A DNA stretch of 64,000 nt from Aliivibrio wodanis (lineage in GTDB: Bacteria > Pseudomonadota > Gammaproteobacteria > Enterobacterales > Vibrionaceae), in the NCBI GenBank assembly GCA_000953695.1, contig LN554846.1, positions 186,001 to 250,000 on the forward strand, written 5' to 3'. The stretch's first letter is position 1. Each line of letters opens with the position of its first letter. A program made the position numbers and the translations under genes. Positions 8,948 to 18,322 of this stretch are shown here, piece by piece. Under the pieces are notes generated by a model that saw only the letters and a list, made by a program, of their open reading frames with translations, was not told where the DNA came from and made no database searches.

Positions 8948-10384
8948 ATGAAAAACGCAACAATTTGGCAATTCAGCGCCAATATTATAGCCTTGCTGCT
9001 CGGAATGGGGCAGCTGGCTATTTTAGCTCGCCTACTTGATGTTAGTGCATTTGGTGTCATTGCAATTGTTTGGGTAGTTATCTACATATCACAAGCAATA
9101 TCTGATGCGGGAATGTCTAACTATTTAATTCATAAGCAAACTATATCAAAATTGACGAACTCAACAATATTTTGGGTTTCCCTATGTCTTGGCGGGATCG
9201 TCGCTGTTGTTGTTGGTGCTGTTTCTCCCTATATAGCATTGTGGTATCAGCAACCAGATCTTGATTTTCTTATTAAATTAACCAGCTTTCATTTTATATT
9301 TACAGGGTTAAGTAGCCAGCTTCAGGCTCGTTATTTACTTGATTTTAAGCATGTGCTTTTAGCTAAAATTGAGATCGCCAGTAAGATAGTTGGGATCAGT
9401 TGTTCTATTATCTGTGCAGTTTATTATCCAGAGGCTTGGGTTATTGTTGTCGGTTTAGTGGTAACGACGGCTACAAAAATGATCTTGCTATGGATATGCG
9501 CCCAATCAGATTGGTATCCTCGTTTCTCTTTTTCAAAGCAAGAAGCCAAAAAAGGGATCCAATATGGTTCATATCAAATGGGTGGACAAATTTTGAATCA
9601 GCTAAGAGGTAATCTTGATACCTTATTACTGGCTTCATTTCTTTCTCCTGCTAGCTTAGGTATATATAGCCTAGCTAAATCTATTACGATAAAGCCTTCA
9701 CAAGTATTGTTACCAGCAGTTTATAAGTTAATGCTTCCATATATAGCGAAACATCAAAATAAACCGACAGATTTAATTGGAGAGCTTAGTAAAGTTCACT
9801 ATTGGATTGCAGCTACATTAAGCTTAATTTATGGCGTATTAATTTTTCTAGCAGAACCGTTTATAGATTGGTTTTATGGAGCAGGATATGAAGATATGTA
9901 TGCTGTTTTTGTCCCGTTATCGTTGTTTTGGTTCTTACGTTCTGTTGGTGGTGTATTTGTTGGTGCTGCCTGTCAGGCATTAGGACAAACTAAACGAGAG
10001 TTTAACTGGAACGTGATTAGCTTTATTTTAAATGTCACAGTAACGAGTATTGCTGTCCAATTTGGTAGTGTTATATTGGCGTGGTCATTAGTTATAATGC
10101 AAATATTATCATTACCAATTATTCATTATTATATATTTAAGCCATTATTTGATATGCCAAGAGATAGTTATTTCTCTCCAATACTGGTGACTATGTTTTC
10201 TATTTCCCTCATTGTTATTCCTATGAATTATACGTGGAACTTTTTTATTAAAAGTGAGTTTTTATTTTTAAACCTATCGCTGGTAACCTTATTTGCCTTG
10301 CCATGTCATTATTTGTTATTAAAAAAAATAACGAACAAACACTCATACTTCCCAGCATTAAGTGAACTAAGAGCAAAAATGTAA
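8948..10384 (+). CDS. wzx: Wzx-type oligosaccharide flippase
   Basis: A protein of 478 residues, strongly hydrophobic with about 12-14 membrane segments. It has the MOP/polysaccharide-synt pattern: N-terminal ANIIALLLGMGQLAILARLL, VSAFGVIAIV and the DAGMSNYLIHKQ block near residue 55, followed by AKSITIKPSQVLLPAV. Expected role: flipping undecaprenyl-linked repeat units across the inner membrane. It starts 2 bp after the pyruvyltransferase gene and its stop overlaps the next ATG by one base. Confidence 0.9.
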   Translation: MKNATIWQFSANIIALLLGMGQLAILARLLDVSAFGVIAIVWVVIYISQAISDAGMSNYLIHKQTISKLTNSTIFWVSLCLGGIVAVVVGAVSPYIALWYQQPDLDFLIKLTSFHFIFTGLSSQLQARYLLDFKHVLLAKIEIASKIVGISCSIICAVYYPEAWVIVVGLVVTTATKMILLWICAQSDWYPRFSFSKQEAKKGIQYGSYQMGGQILNQLRGNLDTLLLASFLSPASLGIYSLAKSITIKPSQVLLPAVYKLMLPYIAKHQNKPTDLIGELSKVHYWIAATLSLIYGVLIFLAEPFIDWFYGAGYEDMYAVFVPLSLFWFLRSVGGVFVGAACQALGQTKREFNWNVISFILNVTVTSIAVQFGSVILAWSLVIMQILSLPIIHYYIFKPLFDMPRDSYFSPILVTMFSISLIVIPMNYTWNFFIKSEFLFLNLSLVTLFALPCHYLLLKKITNKHSYFPALSELRAKM

Positions 10385-11616
10385 TGAATGAAAATAAGAA
10401 AATTACAATCATAACCTCTCAATTTCCTGTTCTTTCAGAAACATTTGTTGTAAATCAAATCAAAGAATTAGATAGGCAAGGGCATCAGGTAGACGTGATA
10501 TCGTTGTTTGGAACCAAATGTTTAACAGGAACAGATCTAGACAAGTTTATTGAAAAAACACATTTCATTACTCGATTAGATCCAAAGACATGTACAGCAA
10601 AAGATAAGCTTATACAAATAATTAAGAACTCGTATAAATTTGTTAGATTGAAAAATAAATATGAATTAGTAAAAGAAACCTATTTACTGCTAAAAGATAA
10701 AAACTACTCCGCCATTTTAAACAATTGGTTACTAGTGTTGTCTATGGGTAATACAATAAAGGCTGATTTTTCTATCGCTCACTTTTTCCCTAATGGCTGT
10801 TATGCCGAGTTTTTACGTTTATCTGGTCGTCTAGAAACGAGAAAACTGGCCACAATCTGTCATGGTAATGATATGTCTCATAAGTCGCTTCTTGCCTCTT
10901 GGTTACCTTATTATAAGCGCACACTTCAACGAACTGATTACTTATGGCCGATCAGTGACTTTTGGAAATTGCGCTTATTAGAATGGGGTGCAAAAGAAGA
11001 GTCGATTCAAGTAGTAAGAATGGGTATCAATAGCCAGCAGTTGATGTTTACAGCTAGGAAGTCAGCTATTGAATTACCAATTAAAGTACTTTCTGTTGGA
11101 CGAGCAACAGAAAAAAAAGGCTTACTGTATGCAGTGAAAGCCTTGAGCCAATTAGATTTTGTTGAATATCAGATCATCGGTGATGGTGAGGGTCTAGTAG
11201 ACCTTCAGGCTGAAATTGAAGCCAGTGGTTGTACTAACATTAAATGCCTTGGTTCTTTACCCCATGAAGAGGTGTTAAAGCACCTAGAACAATCGGATGT
11301 CTTTTTACTGCCTTCAGTAACAGCAGAAGATGGTGATATGGAAGGAATACCGGTTGCGTTAATGGAAGCGATGGCAAAAGGAAAGTTAGTCGTATCTACC
11401 TATCACAGCGGTATTCCTGAGCTGATTACAGATAAAAAGAGCGGTTTCTTATGTGAAGAACGAAATGAACAAGAGATTATCAATGCTTTTTTAACGATGA
11501 AAGATATGCCATTAGAGTTACTAAACTTAACTCTCTTGAATGCAAGAGATAAAGTAGAAAGTCAGTTTAATAATAAAAATATTATTAAATCAATCGGTAA
11601 TTTGATTAATGACTAG
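10384..11616 (+). CDS. GT4-family glycosyltransferase
   Basis: A protein of 410 residues with a GT-B fold. The N-terminal half has IITSQFPVLSETFVVNQIKE, typical of glycosyltransferases of the colanic-acid/amylovoran type. The C-terminal GT1/GT4 domain has VLSVGRATEKKGL, IIGDGEG, then DVFLLPSVTAEDGDMEGIPV and ALMEAMAKGK, where the E(x7)E motif binds the nucleotide sugar. It acts on the cytoplasmic face of the inner membrane. It overlaps wzx by 1 bp and wzy by 8 bp. The sugar is unknown. Confidence 0.85.
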   Translation: MNENKKITIITSQFPVLSETFVVNQIKELDRQGHQVDVISLFGTKCLTGTDLDKFIEKTHFITRLDPKTCTAKDKLIQIIKNSYKFVRLKNKYELVKETYLLLKDKNYSAILNNWLLVLSMGNTIKADFSIAHFFPNGCYAEFLRLSGRLETRKLATICHGNDMSHKSLLASWLPYYKRTLQRTDYLWPISDFWKLRLLEWGAKEESIQVVRMGINSQQLMFTARKSAIELPIKVLSVGRATEKKGLLYAVKALSQLDFVEYQIIGDGEGLVDLQAEIEASGCTNIKCLGSLPHEEVLKHLEQSDVFLLPSVTAEDGDMEGIPVALMEAMAKGKLVVSTYHSGIPELITDKKSGFLCEERNEQEIINAFLTMKDMPLELLNLTLLNARDKVESQFNNKNIIKSIGNLIND

Positions 11617-12802
11617 TGCTTTTTTGCAACAGAAAGTAGATGTAAATGATTTAAGCGAGAAGATTTTCTTCTCCCTTTTTATCTTAGTACTATCTGCTTT
11701 TTTTCCTGCGCTTACAATTGTAGTTATATTGTTTTTCAGTATTAGATATTCAAAATCAACAAATAATTTATTTCTTGGTTATGTTTTGTTTATACTGTCT
11801 TTTTGTATATCGGTTATCTATTCGGCACAACCAAAGTTTTTAGCGACTGATTTTGGTATCTACTATGAATACTACATGTCGATTGTTAATGGCCATGAAT
11901 ATGAATTTAGCATTCTTAGCTTTGAGCCTGGGTATTACTTTGTTAATTATATAATCTCACTTTTTGGTGTTGAGAAAGAGGTTATATTCTCAATTGTCAT
12001 GGATACGACTGTTATTTTTGGCATTGCACTTTCAACCTCGATTCTAATAAAGAAAAAATATAGCCAACTTAATATCTTTTTTGTGATTATTATTGCGGTA
12101 TATTGCTCTAAGCTAGGTAGTTTTGCACTTTTATGGCGACAAGCATTCAGTTTAATATTCATGCTATTGATGTTTTCATGTGAGAAAAAAAGATGGGCTG
12201 CATTTTTTCTTATTCTCTCTTGTTTGTTTCACTTTTCATCTATAGTTGTAGGAATATTATGTTACAGCGTTTATCGATTTAAAGAGAAAAATATATACTA
12301 TCTTTGTGTATTGTCATGTTTTGGTTTTTTATGGTCAGTAGGGTTAGGCAATGTCATATCAAATGTATTTCCTCCAATATTAAAAGCAAAGCTAGAGTTT
12401 AGTTTAGGCGGATTTAGAACTGATTATATTTTAGATGCCATAAAAACTATAATTATATTCATTCCATTTATATTCTATATTTTCATTTGTAATTTATTTG
12501 GATTTAATCAACAGTATACTCTTGAGAACAGAAGGGAATATTTGTTTATATTATTGACAGTGTGCTTTATTATGGGTTTTTCATTAGTACCTCATGCGTT
12601 TAGATTTATATTTCCATTTTCTTGTGTATTGGTCTCAGTATATACGGCAGTGATTATGATGACAGTAAAGGATAAGTTATTATTTATACTCTTTTTCTCG
12701 TATATTGTTGCGATGGGAAGCTTACGATTCTTATCCCCTCAATATAGTTTTGAATATCCATTTTTTGATGTTCAACCTTTTTACTATTTTTATTGGAATT
12801 AA
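11609..12802 (+). CDS. wzy: Wzy-like polysaccharide polymerase (EpsG family)
   Basis: A protein of 397 residues with about 11 hydrophobic segments and strongly AT-rich coding sequence. A central LLWRQAFSLIFMLLMFS block and a C-terminal PHAFRFIFPFSCVLVSVY block match the EpsG/Wzy pattern, in which conserved Arg residues sit in periplasmic loops. A flippase, chain-length regulator and transferases in the same operon make it the polymerase by context. Wzy proteins are poorly conserved, so the call rests on topology plus context. Confidence 0.75.
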   Translation: MTSAFLQQKVDVNDLSEKIFFSLFILVLSAFFPALTIVVILFFSIRYSKSTNNLFLGYVLFILSFCISVIYSAQPKFLATDFGIYYEYYMSIVNGHEYEFSILSFEPGYYFVNYIISLFGVEKEVIFSIVMDTTVIFGIALSTSILIKKKYSQLNIFFVIIIAVYCSKLGSFALLWRQAFSLIFMLLMFSCEKKRWAAFFLILSCLFHFSSIVVGILCYSVYRFKEKNIYYLCVLSCFGFLWSVGLGNVISNVFPPILKAKLEFSLGGFRTDYILDAIKTIIIFIPFIFYIFICNLFGFNQQYTLENRREYLFILLTVCFIMGFSLVPHAFRFIFPFSCVLVSVYTAVIMMTVKDKLLFILFFSYIVAMGSLRFLSPQYSFEYPFFDVQPFYYFYWN

Positions 12803-12807
12803 GTGAT

Positions 12808-13887
12808 ATGAAAATCTATACATACCATACATATCATTCATCAGGTGTGGGCGGTGTAGAAACACTACTTCGTCATTTGAAAAAAAAGTGCATATCTGAA
12901 TCTCAAGAGATCATCGAAGTTTACCATGGTGTTATGGGTAGCGAGCAATACAGTGACTCTAAACTAGCCACAGATATCCAGTTATCAGGTTACGATAAAG
13001 GGTATAACTTATTAGGGTCAATTTGGCGTAAGTGCTCTTTGTTTCATTTCTTTTTGACTCACCCTTTTGAATCAGGTGATGTTTTGATTTTATCACACCC
13101 AATGAATTTGAATTTTATTCCTCAATGGGTAAAAGATAAATTAACTATCATCTTAGTCCAGATTAATCGTGCTGATGTATATTTATCTCATTCAAACTTA
13201 AAAGCGGTAAAAAAGTATCATCAAGACATCAATCATGTCACTGTTTATACAGAGCAAGATAAAGTTGAAATAGAAAAACTTTGCTTCGAATTAACAGGTA
13301 AATGCGTGGTAATTCCAAGAGGATGTAAACTTGCTACCGCTCAAGCTAGAATATCGTCATCAAAAAAATTACTTACCATTGCTCGAATAGAAGAAAAGCA
13401 AAAAAACTTTGCTGCTATGGTCAGTATTATGAAAGCATTACCACCAGAATATACATTGGATATTTATGGCGATGGCTCAAAAGAAGAAATAACAGAACTG
13501 TTAACTAAGATTAAAGATGAGCCTCGAATTCAATACTGTGGTGTTACTCAAGACGTAGAATCGGTATTACAGCAATATAGTCTATTTATAATGACTTCAC
13601 GTTATGAAGGGTTCGGTCAAACTTTAATAGAAGCACGTAGCCAAGGCTTACCCGTTGTACTGTTTAATACCTTTGATGCAGCAAGTTGGATTGTTGAAGA
13701 TGGCGTTAATGGCTATTTGATCCCTGAGGGAGATATCAACACATTTTCACAACGAATAATGTTATTATGCGAGGATGATGAGAAGTATCAACAGGTATCA
13801 GGATCTGCAATAAAAAGTGCTTCCACTACAGATAAACAGATCGTTGATCAAGCATGGTTTGAACTACTAACAACAGGGCGATATTAA
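12808..13887 (+). CDS. GT4-family glycosyltransferase
   Basis: A protein of 359 residues. The ATG at 12808 is preferred over a TTG at 12793 because it begins MKIYTYHTYHSSGVGGVETL, a normal GT-B start with a glycine-rich nucleotide-binding loop. The C-terminal GT4 domain shows LLTIARIEEKQKN, LDIYGDGS and the SRYEGFGQTLIEARSQGLPV motif, including the E(x7)E pair. A cytosolic or peripheral membrane enzyme adding one sugar to the repeat unit. Its coding region overlaps the preceding and following genes by one base at the latter junction. Confidence 0.87.
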   Translation: MKIYTYHTYHSSGVGGVETLLRHLKKKCISESQEIIEVYHGVMGSEQYSDSKLATDIQLSGYDKGYNLLGSIWRKCSLFHFFLTHPFESGDVLILSHPMNLNFIPQWVKDKLTIILVQINRADVYLSHSNLKAVKKYHQDINHVTVYTEQDKVEIEKLCFELTGKCVVIPRGCKLATAQARISSSKKLLTIARIEEKQKNFAAMVSIMKALPPEYTLDIYGDGSKEEITELLTKIKDEPRIQYCGVTQDVESVLQQYSLFIMTSRYEGFGQTLIEARSQGLPVVLFNTFDAASWIVEDGVNGYLIPEGDINTFSQRIMLLCEDDEKYQQVSGSAIKSASTTDKQIVDQAWFELLTTGRY

Positions 13888-14732
13888 TGCATATTACTTT
13901 TTGTGCAGATGGCAATTTTTTAAAGCCCTTAGAGCTAGCCGTCTTCTCATTATTACGTACCCAAAAACAGTCTGTTTCAGTGCATATTTTAATGTTAGAT
14001 GAGTTTTCTACTGATAACTTATCCGCGTTAGCACAAAAGTATGATGCTAGAATTACCTTCTATCCATTCTCAACTGATCTGTATGCCAAAGGACGCTTCT
14101 CTAAAGCTATGTATGGGCGCTTGTTTATCCCATCTTTACTTAATTCAGATATTGAAAAAGTGATTTACTTGGATTGCGATGTCTTAGTTAATCGTGATTT
14201 GTCTGATCTTTGGTGTACTTCATTAGATGGAAATATGATTGCAGCAACACCTGAGCTATCATCTCCAATTAAGTCTTATTTACTTAAGAGCTTTACATTG
14301 CACGATTACTTTAACTCTGGGGTTCTACTTCTCGATCTTGTTCGTTTACGAGAAGGTAAGAAATTTACCCAAGTTTTAGACTATGTACATGAAAATGAAA
14401 ATCTACTTTACCCAGACCAAGATGCATTGAATGTCATATTTAGAAATAACTGGCAAAAATTACCTTCTGAATTTAATTATATGGCTCTCAATAAGACTGA
14501 TGATGCTGCGATAATTCATTATGCATTGGCAAAACCTTGGAACAGTGATAGCAATAAAAATGACTGTTTTTATCACCAATTAGTGCAAGGTTATCCATTA
14601 CCTTTACCATCTTTTTATCAAGATCAGCCGATAAAATGTAACCTTATCAAGGCGCTTAAAAGCTCTTTTATTGGAAATATACTAAGACACTTATATTGGA
14701 ATTATCTAAAACCGATAGGAAAGCACCAATGA
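13887..14732 (+). CDS. GT8-family glycosyltransferase
   Basis: A protein of 281 residues of the LgtC/WaaJ type. It begins MHITFCADGNFLKPLELAVF and has YGRLFIPSLL, the metal-binding DxD motif in VIYLDCDVLVNRDL, an FNSGVLLLDL segment, PDQDALN and a final HYALAKPWN motif. These cover all the usual GT8 landmarks for a retaining galactosyl- or glucosyltransferase. The start codon overlaps the preceding stop (taATG) and the stop overlaps the next start (ATGA), so the genes are translationally coupled. Confidence 0.92.
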   Translation: MHITFCADGNFLKPLELAVFSLLRTQKQSVSVHILMLDEFSTDNLSALAQKYDARITFYPFSTDLYAKGRFSKAMYGRLFIPSLLNSDIEKVIYLDCDVLVNRDLSDLWCTSLDGNMIAATPELSSPIKSYLLKSFTLHDYFNSGVLLLDLVRLREGKKFTQVLDYVHENENLLYPDQDALNVIFRNNWQKLPSEFNYMALNKTDDAAIIHYALAKPWNSDSNKNDCFYHQLVQGYPLPLPSFYQDQPIKCNLIKALKSSFIGNILRHLYWNYLKPIGKHQ

Positions 14733-15517
14733 GTGTGGCATATAAAACAGGTTTGGTCTCTATCATTATGCCAGCCTATAATTCACAACAAACTATTCTA
14801 GAGAGCATCAGCAGTGTGCTGGCCCAATCTTATCAAGAGTGGGAGTTGGTTATTTGTGATGATGCAAGCCAAGATGATACTAAGCATCAAGTGTATCGTT
14901 ACCTTCAAGAGCTTAATGATCCTAGAGTTCGACTTATTGATAATCATAACCCTAAGGGAGCTACAGGGGCTAGAAATTCGGCAATAGAAGCTGCAAAAGG
15001 GCAATATATTGCTTTTTTAGATGCAGATGATTTGTGGCTATCTGATAAGTTATTAAAACAGGTAAGCTTTATGAAAAAGAGTAATTGTGCTTTTTCGTAT
15101 GGGGATTACCTGATCTTTGATAAAAATACTGAGCTTCCTTCTGGTGAGTTTATTACGCCTAATAGCATTGATTTCCCAAGGCTTTGTAAAACTTGTGATA
15201 TTGGCTGCTTAACCGTTATGCTTGATAGGCATCAAATTGATGATGTGATGATGGAATATATCGAAAAGGAAGACTACGCTACCTGGGTAAGAATACTTAA
15301 AAACAGTGATCTTATAGCTGAAAAATATCCAGGTATCTTAGCGTTATATCGCTTATCTCAATTAAGCTTATCTGCAAACAAAAAGAAAGAGATAAAAAAG
15401 CAGTATAACGTATTAAGAAAGGTCGCAAAATTATCAGTAGTTAAATCAGTAATTTCAGTCACTTTTTATATACTTAAAGGTATTCAGAAACATTACGTGT
15501 ACTACCGAAAACCTTAA
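14729..15517 (+). CDS. GT2-family glycosyltransferase
   Basis: A protein of 262 residues; the ATG at 14729 overlaps the previous TGA and has AGGAAAG upstream, so it beats the in-frame TTG at 14696. It has a GT-A fold: VSIIMPAYNSQQTILESISS, WELVICDDASQDD, then GATGARNSAIEAAKG and the FLDADDLW nucleotide-sugar site. C-terminal basic residues and a hydrophobic stretch probably hold it to the inner membrane. It is the last gene of the Wzx/Wzy operon and is followed by a heptamer repeat and a bidirectional terminator. Confidence 0.9.
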   Translation: MSVAYKTGLVSIIMPAYNSQQTILESISSVLAQSYQEWELVICDDASQDDTKHQVYRYLQELNDPRVRLIDNHNPKGATGARNSAIEAAKGQYIAFLDADDLWLSDKLLKQVSFMKKSNCAFSYGDYLIFDKNTELPSGEFITPNSIDFPRLCKTCDIGCLTVMLDRHQIDDVMMEYIEKEDYATWVRILKNSDLIAEKYPGILALYRLSQLSLSANKKKEIKKQYNVLRKVAKLSVVKSVISVTFYILKGIQKHYVYYRKP

Positions 15518-15521
15518 TTTA

Positions 15522-15570
15522 TTTTCACTTTTCACTTTTCACTTTTCACTTTTCACTTTTCACTTTTCAC
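15522..15570. repeat. Heptamer tandem repeat, 7 copies of TTTTCAC
   Basis: Seven exact head-to-tail copies of TTTTCAC start 5 bp after the last glycosyltransferase gene and stop just before the terminator. The unit is related to the CTTTNAC heptamers at other gene junctions in this window. Confidence 0.95.
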
Positions 15571-15585
15571 TTTTTCTTTAGCTAT

Positions 15586-15616
15586 AAAAAAAGCCCTTCA
15601 TAAGAAGGGCTTTTTA
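15586..15616. terminator. Bidirectional terminator between convergent operons
   Basis: The inverted repeat AAAAAGCCCTTC / GAAGGGCTTTTT, with a 4-base loop, is flanked by A and T runs so it works in both directions. It separates the rightward glycan operon from the leftward surface-protein gene. Confidence 0.9.
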
Positions 15617-15651
15617 CTATCTATTGTTCTTTAAACAATAATCAAAAGTGA

Positions 15652-17415
15652 TTATTGGTTCCAGTTGTTTTGGTCAAGAACAGGAAGTACACGGTCAACG
15701 CCACCAGGGATAGCCTGAACAGATACACCGTGAACAGTGTCTTTAGGTGCAGTAACTGTGAATGTCATAGAAACACGGTTTGAAGAAGCACGGCCGATTT
15801 CAGCTTCGTATAGAGCGATGATAGCATCAGCTTTATATACAGTTGAATCGTCAGCGCCAATCTTAGCTAGAGTTAGGATACGCTTGTCACCAGCAGCATC
15901 GTTCTCATCAAATACTTCAACAGTAACTTCTGCTTCTGTGTCATGTTCGTTAGTGATACGAACCCAGTTTTTATCTGTGTTGTATGCGTAAGGAACTTTA
16001 AGAACAGCACCATTTACGTCAATTGCAAACGGTGTTGTAGGGTTACAAGAAGTAGCCGTATCGTGGTAAGTAAATAGTCCACCAGTTACATCAGCTAAGT
16101 CCATACCAAATTTAGCATCAACAGAGTAACCAAAGTTCATTGGTGTAGTGCCGTTAGTTGCAAGAACTAAAGCTAAAGCACGGTCTGTATCAGCACCTGT
16201 TAGGTCTGTTGGGCCAAACACTTCTTCAGCATCAAAGTGGTAAGATGTTAGAGATGAGTTTAATGTTGCCCATTCTGTTGTTTCATTGAAATCAACATGA
16301 TTAGTATTAGCAGCTAAGTGACTGTTAGTCATTTTATCTAATGCAGTTGTAGCATTAGTCATTTGAGTTAGTGCACCTAGAGTTATTGCTGTACCAGTGT
16401 ACTTAGGAGAATTAGTATCTAGTAATACTTTATCTTCAGGTCTTAATACGTGAGCAAGGTCTAAAGAGTTAAAGTTGTTTTGGAAGTACGCTTCCCATAC
16501 AACAGATTTTGCTGTTGTTTGGTTGTCCCAACCGCCTGCTGGTGGAGCAAGTTCACCTGCACCAGTGTTTGTTAGGAAGAATTTACGTTGTGAAGGATCT
16601 TCTGCATTTACATCAGCTTCAACAGTTAGAGTTAACTGACCTACAGGAAGGTTTTTCTCAACTGCAAGTTGGTATTGACGCTCTGCAACAACTAGATCAG
16701 AAGCGGCTTGTGTTTTAGCACCTGCAATAACGAAACCGAAGTCAGTTTTAGCATCAATAACTTCAAGTGTTACTTTTTGATCAACAGTACACTCTTCAGT
16801 AAATTCTAGATGGATACCAGGTGTTGTGATACCAGTTAGAGCAGTTGGTTGGTTTGAAGTACTTAGGAATAAACGAGTACCAGCACCAACAGTTACACCA
16901 GACTTAACCATGAATAACGCAGTTGATTCGCCATCTACTTGACCATCACTTGATGCTACTGCAGTGTAAATGTAGCTACCTGGGTTTTGTGAATCTTCTT
17001 CAACTTTAACTAGGTGAATAATGTTTTCGTCAACAGCAAATGTTGCGTTATTCAGTTTAAAAGTTAGACGTGCCGCAGGTGGTACATCAGTTGTTGGTAC
17101 ATAAACGATGCTTAGGTCATCTGAAGCTTTGCCAGTGTATGCAGTTTTAGTGATATCTTCTAAATCGTAATCAGCAACTTTAGTTAATTCATAAGCGATT
17201 TTTGCTGAATTGTTTGGAAGTAGATCTTTATCAGTTGATGTGCCTGTATAGCTACATGCAGAACCTTCATAAAGGTCAGCAGCTGCTAGTTCAGTATAGC
17301 TAGCAGTTGTTTTAGAAATTTCGATACATGCTTCTGTACCAGCGAATGCGTTGCCGCTCAGTAATGCACCAGCGATAGCTGCTGGAAGAAGTCCAAACTT
17401 CATTTGCTTACTCAT
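15652..17415 (-). CDS. Secreted surface protein, candidate S-layer-like protein
   Basis: A protein of 587 residues from the ATG at 17415, chosen because GGAGATA lies 8 bases upstream and it opens a clean signal peptide (MSKQMKFGLLPAAIAGALLSGNAFA). A further 43 in-frame codons upstream lack these traits. The mature protein begins GTEACIEISKTTASY. It is rich in Thr, Ala, Val and Asp, contains four cysteines in all (two near the N-terminus, two later) and has no enzyme motif or membrane segment; the pattern suggests beta-sandwich domains. It is divergent from a type II secretion-like operon and probably its substrate. From memory, similar signal-peptide and AGTEAC starts occur in SLR4-type S-layer proteins of marine Gammaproteobacteria; I could not check this. 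Confidence 0.6.
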   Translation of the reverse strand: MSKQMKFGLLPAAIAGALLSGNAFAGTEACIEISKTTASYTELAAADLYEGSACSYTGTSTDKDLLPNNSAKIAYELTKVADYDLEDITKTAYTGKASDDLSIVYVPTTDVPPAARLTFKLNNATFAVDENIIHLVKVEEDSQNPGSYIYTAVASSDGQVDGESTALFMVKSGVTVGAGTRLFLSTSNQPTALTGITTPGIHLEFTEECTVDQKVTLEVIDAKTDFGFVIAGAKTQAASDLVVAERQYQLAVEKNLPVGQLTLTVEADVNAEDPSQRKFFLTNTGAGELAPPAGGWDNQTTAKSVVWEAYFQNNFNSLDLAHVLRPEDKVLLDTNSPKYTGTAITLGALTQMTNATTALDKMTNSHLAANTNHVDFNETTEWATLNSSLTSYHFDAEEVFGPTDLTGADTDRALALVLATNGTTPMNFGYSVDAKFGMDLADVTGGLFTYHDTATSCNPTTPFAIDVNGAVLKVPYAYNTDKNWVRITNEHDTEAEVTVEVFDENDAAGDKRILTLAKIGADDSTVYKADAIIALYEAEIGRASSNRVSMTFTVTAPKDTVHGVSVQAIPGGVDRVLPVLDQNNWNQ

Positions 17416-17923
17416 TATTTTTATCTCCAAATATATATATTTATAAAATTTTTTTACAAGTCGACTTGCAGCCAACCTCCGCTCCCTGCTTTTGCTCAAA
17501 ATAGCAAAATAGGAAAAACAAAAAGCATCACCCCAACATCCCATGGAATAGACAATATGTCAGGGTAATGTTATTACGGCAGGTGATAGCATCGTTAATT
17601 TCACACCATTGTCAGGTAAAAGTCAATTAAACATCAGTGCTTTTATTTTAAAAAAAACAGTCTGTGTCACAAAAAAATGCCGATTTATCGTGTAGTTGAC
17701 AGCTTTGTCATTAGTGGGTGGGTGGTTTACGTTGTGTGGTATAATTTGGCTATGTCAGAGCAATGTCATTACTATTATAATTGTGAATTATTTCCTCTAA
17801 TTTATTGATATTAATAATAACTGTCTATTTTTTTGACATTACAACTCAGTTTGGGGGAAAATACGGCACTTTTTCGATTTATACGAGTCGAAGGCAACAA
17901 TATTGGTATTTTGTGAGTAAAAA
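17416..17923. promoter_or_regulatory. 508-bp divergent control region between surface protein and secretion operon
   Basis: The region has no convincing gene. On the surface-protein side it contains, within the likely leader, a 12-bp perfect palindrome CAAGTCGACTTG (17457-17468) and a 7-bp stem-loop TTTTGCT/AGCAAAA (17490-17509). Structured leaders of this kind are common in very abundant mRNAs. On the other side an extended -10 box for the secretion operon lies at 17737-17745. A consensus TTGACA at 17697-17702 is too far from that -10 to act as its -35. Confidence 0.5.
17737..17745 (+). promoter_or_regulatory. Extended -10 promoter element for the secretion operon
   Basis: The sequence TGGTATAAT fits an extended -10 (TGnTATAAT). 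The spacing-correct -35 is poor, which is usual for extended -10 promoters. Transcription from here would give a leader of about 170 bases before the first pseudopilin gene. Confidence 0.5.
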
Positions 17924-18322
17924 ATGAAAAAAAATATAAATAAAGGCTTTACACTGATCGAGCTCCTGATTGTTATGGTTATTTTAGGGTTATTAGCCTC
18001 TTTAGTTGCCCCATCCATGTTCAGCAAAGTTGCCTCATCAAAAATTAAGACGGCAGAAACTCAAATGCAGATGTTAGCGACCTCATTAGATGCTTATCGC
18101 TTAGACATTGGCATGTACCCAAGTTCACTAGAAGAGTTACGTCGTTCAGACAAGCCTCGTTGGGATGGCCCATATTTACCAAAAGACGTACCTATGGACC
18201 CATGGGGTAACCCATACATCTATAAATACCCAAGTTCTGAAAATGAATATGACCTAATGAGCTACGGTTTAGATGGCAGTGTTGGTGGTGAGGGAGAAGC
18301 AGCTGATGTCAGCTATTTTTAA
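17924..18322 (+). CDS. gspG: Type II secretion-like major pseudopilin (GspG-like)
   Basis: A protein of 132 residues. The prepilin leader MKKNINKG is followed by FTLIELLIVMVILGLLASLVAP, with cleavage expected at G|F and Glu at +5. The rest has the GspG body: an AETQMQMLATSLDAYRLDIG helix, MYPSSLEEL, WDGPYLPKDVPMDPWGNPY and an SYGLDGSVGGEGEAADV tail, the region that binds calcium in GspG proteins. It should be the main subunit of the periplasmic pseudopilus. It is the first gene of the operon and the next gene starts within its last codons. Cleavage must rely on a prepilin peptidase encoded elsewhere. Confidence 0.93.
   Translation: MKKNINKGFTLIELLIVMVILGLLASLVAPSMFSKVASSKIKTAETQMQMLATSLDAYRLDIGMYPSSLEELRRSDKPRWDGPYLPKDVPMDPWGNPYIYKYPSSENEYDLMSYGLDGSVGGEGEAADVSYF

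Noticed and set aside
15522..15570. CRISPR-like regular repeat
   Set aside because: The units are 7 bp with no spacers, so it is a simple tandem repeat. The same applies to the other heptamer arrays and the ACAATAAAT array.
17416..17544. 43-codon N-terminal extension of the surface protein
   Set aside because: The ATG at 17415 has a strong ribosome site and starts a typical signal peptide; the extension would bury it.
17697..17702. TTGACA as -35 of the secretion operon
   Set aside because: It is about 37 bp from the TATAAT at 17740, too far for a working sigma-70 pair; the extended -10 is the better reading.
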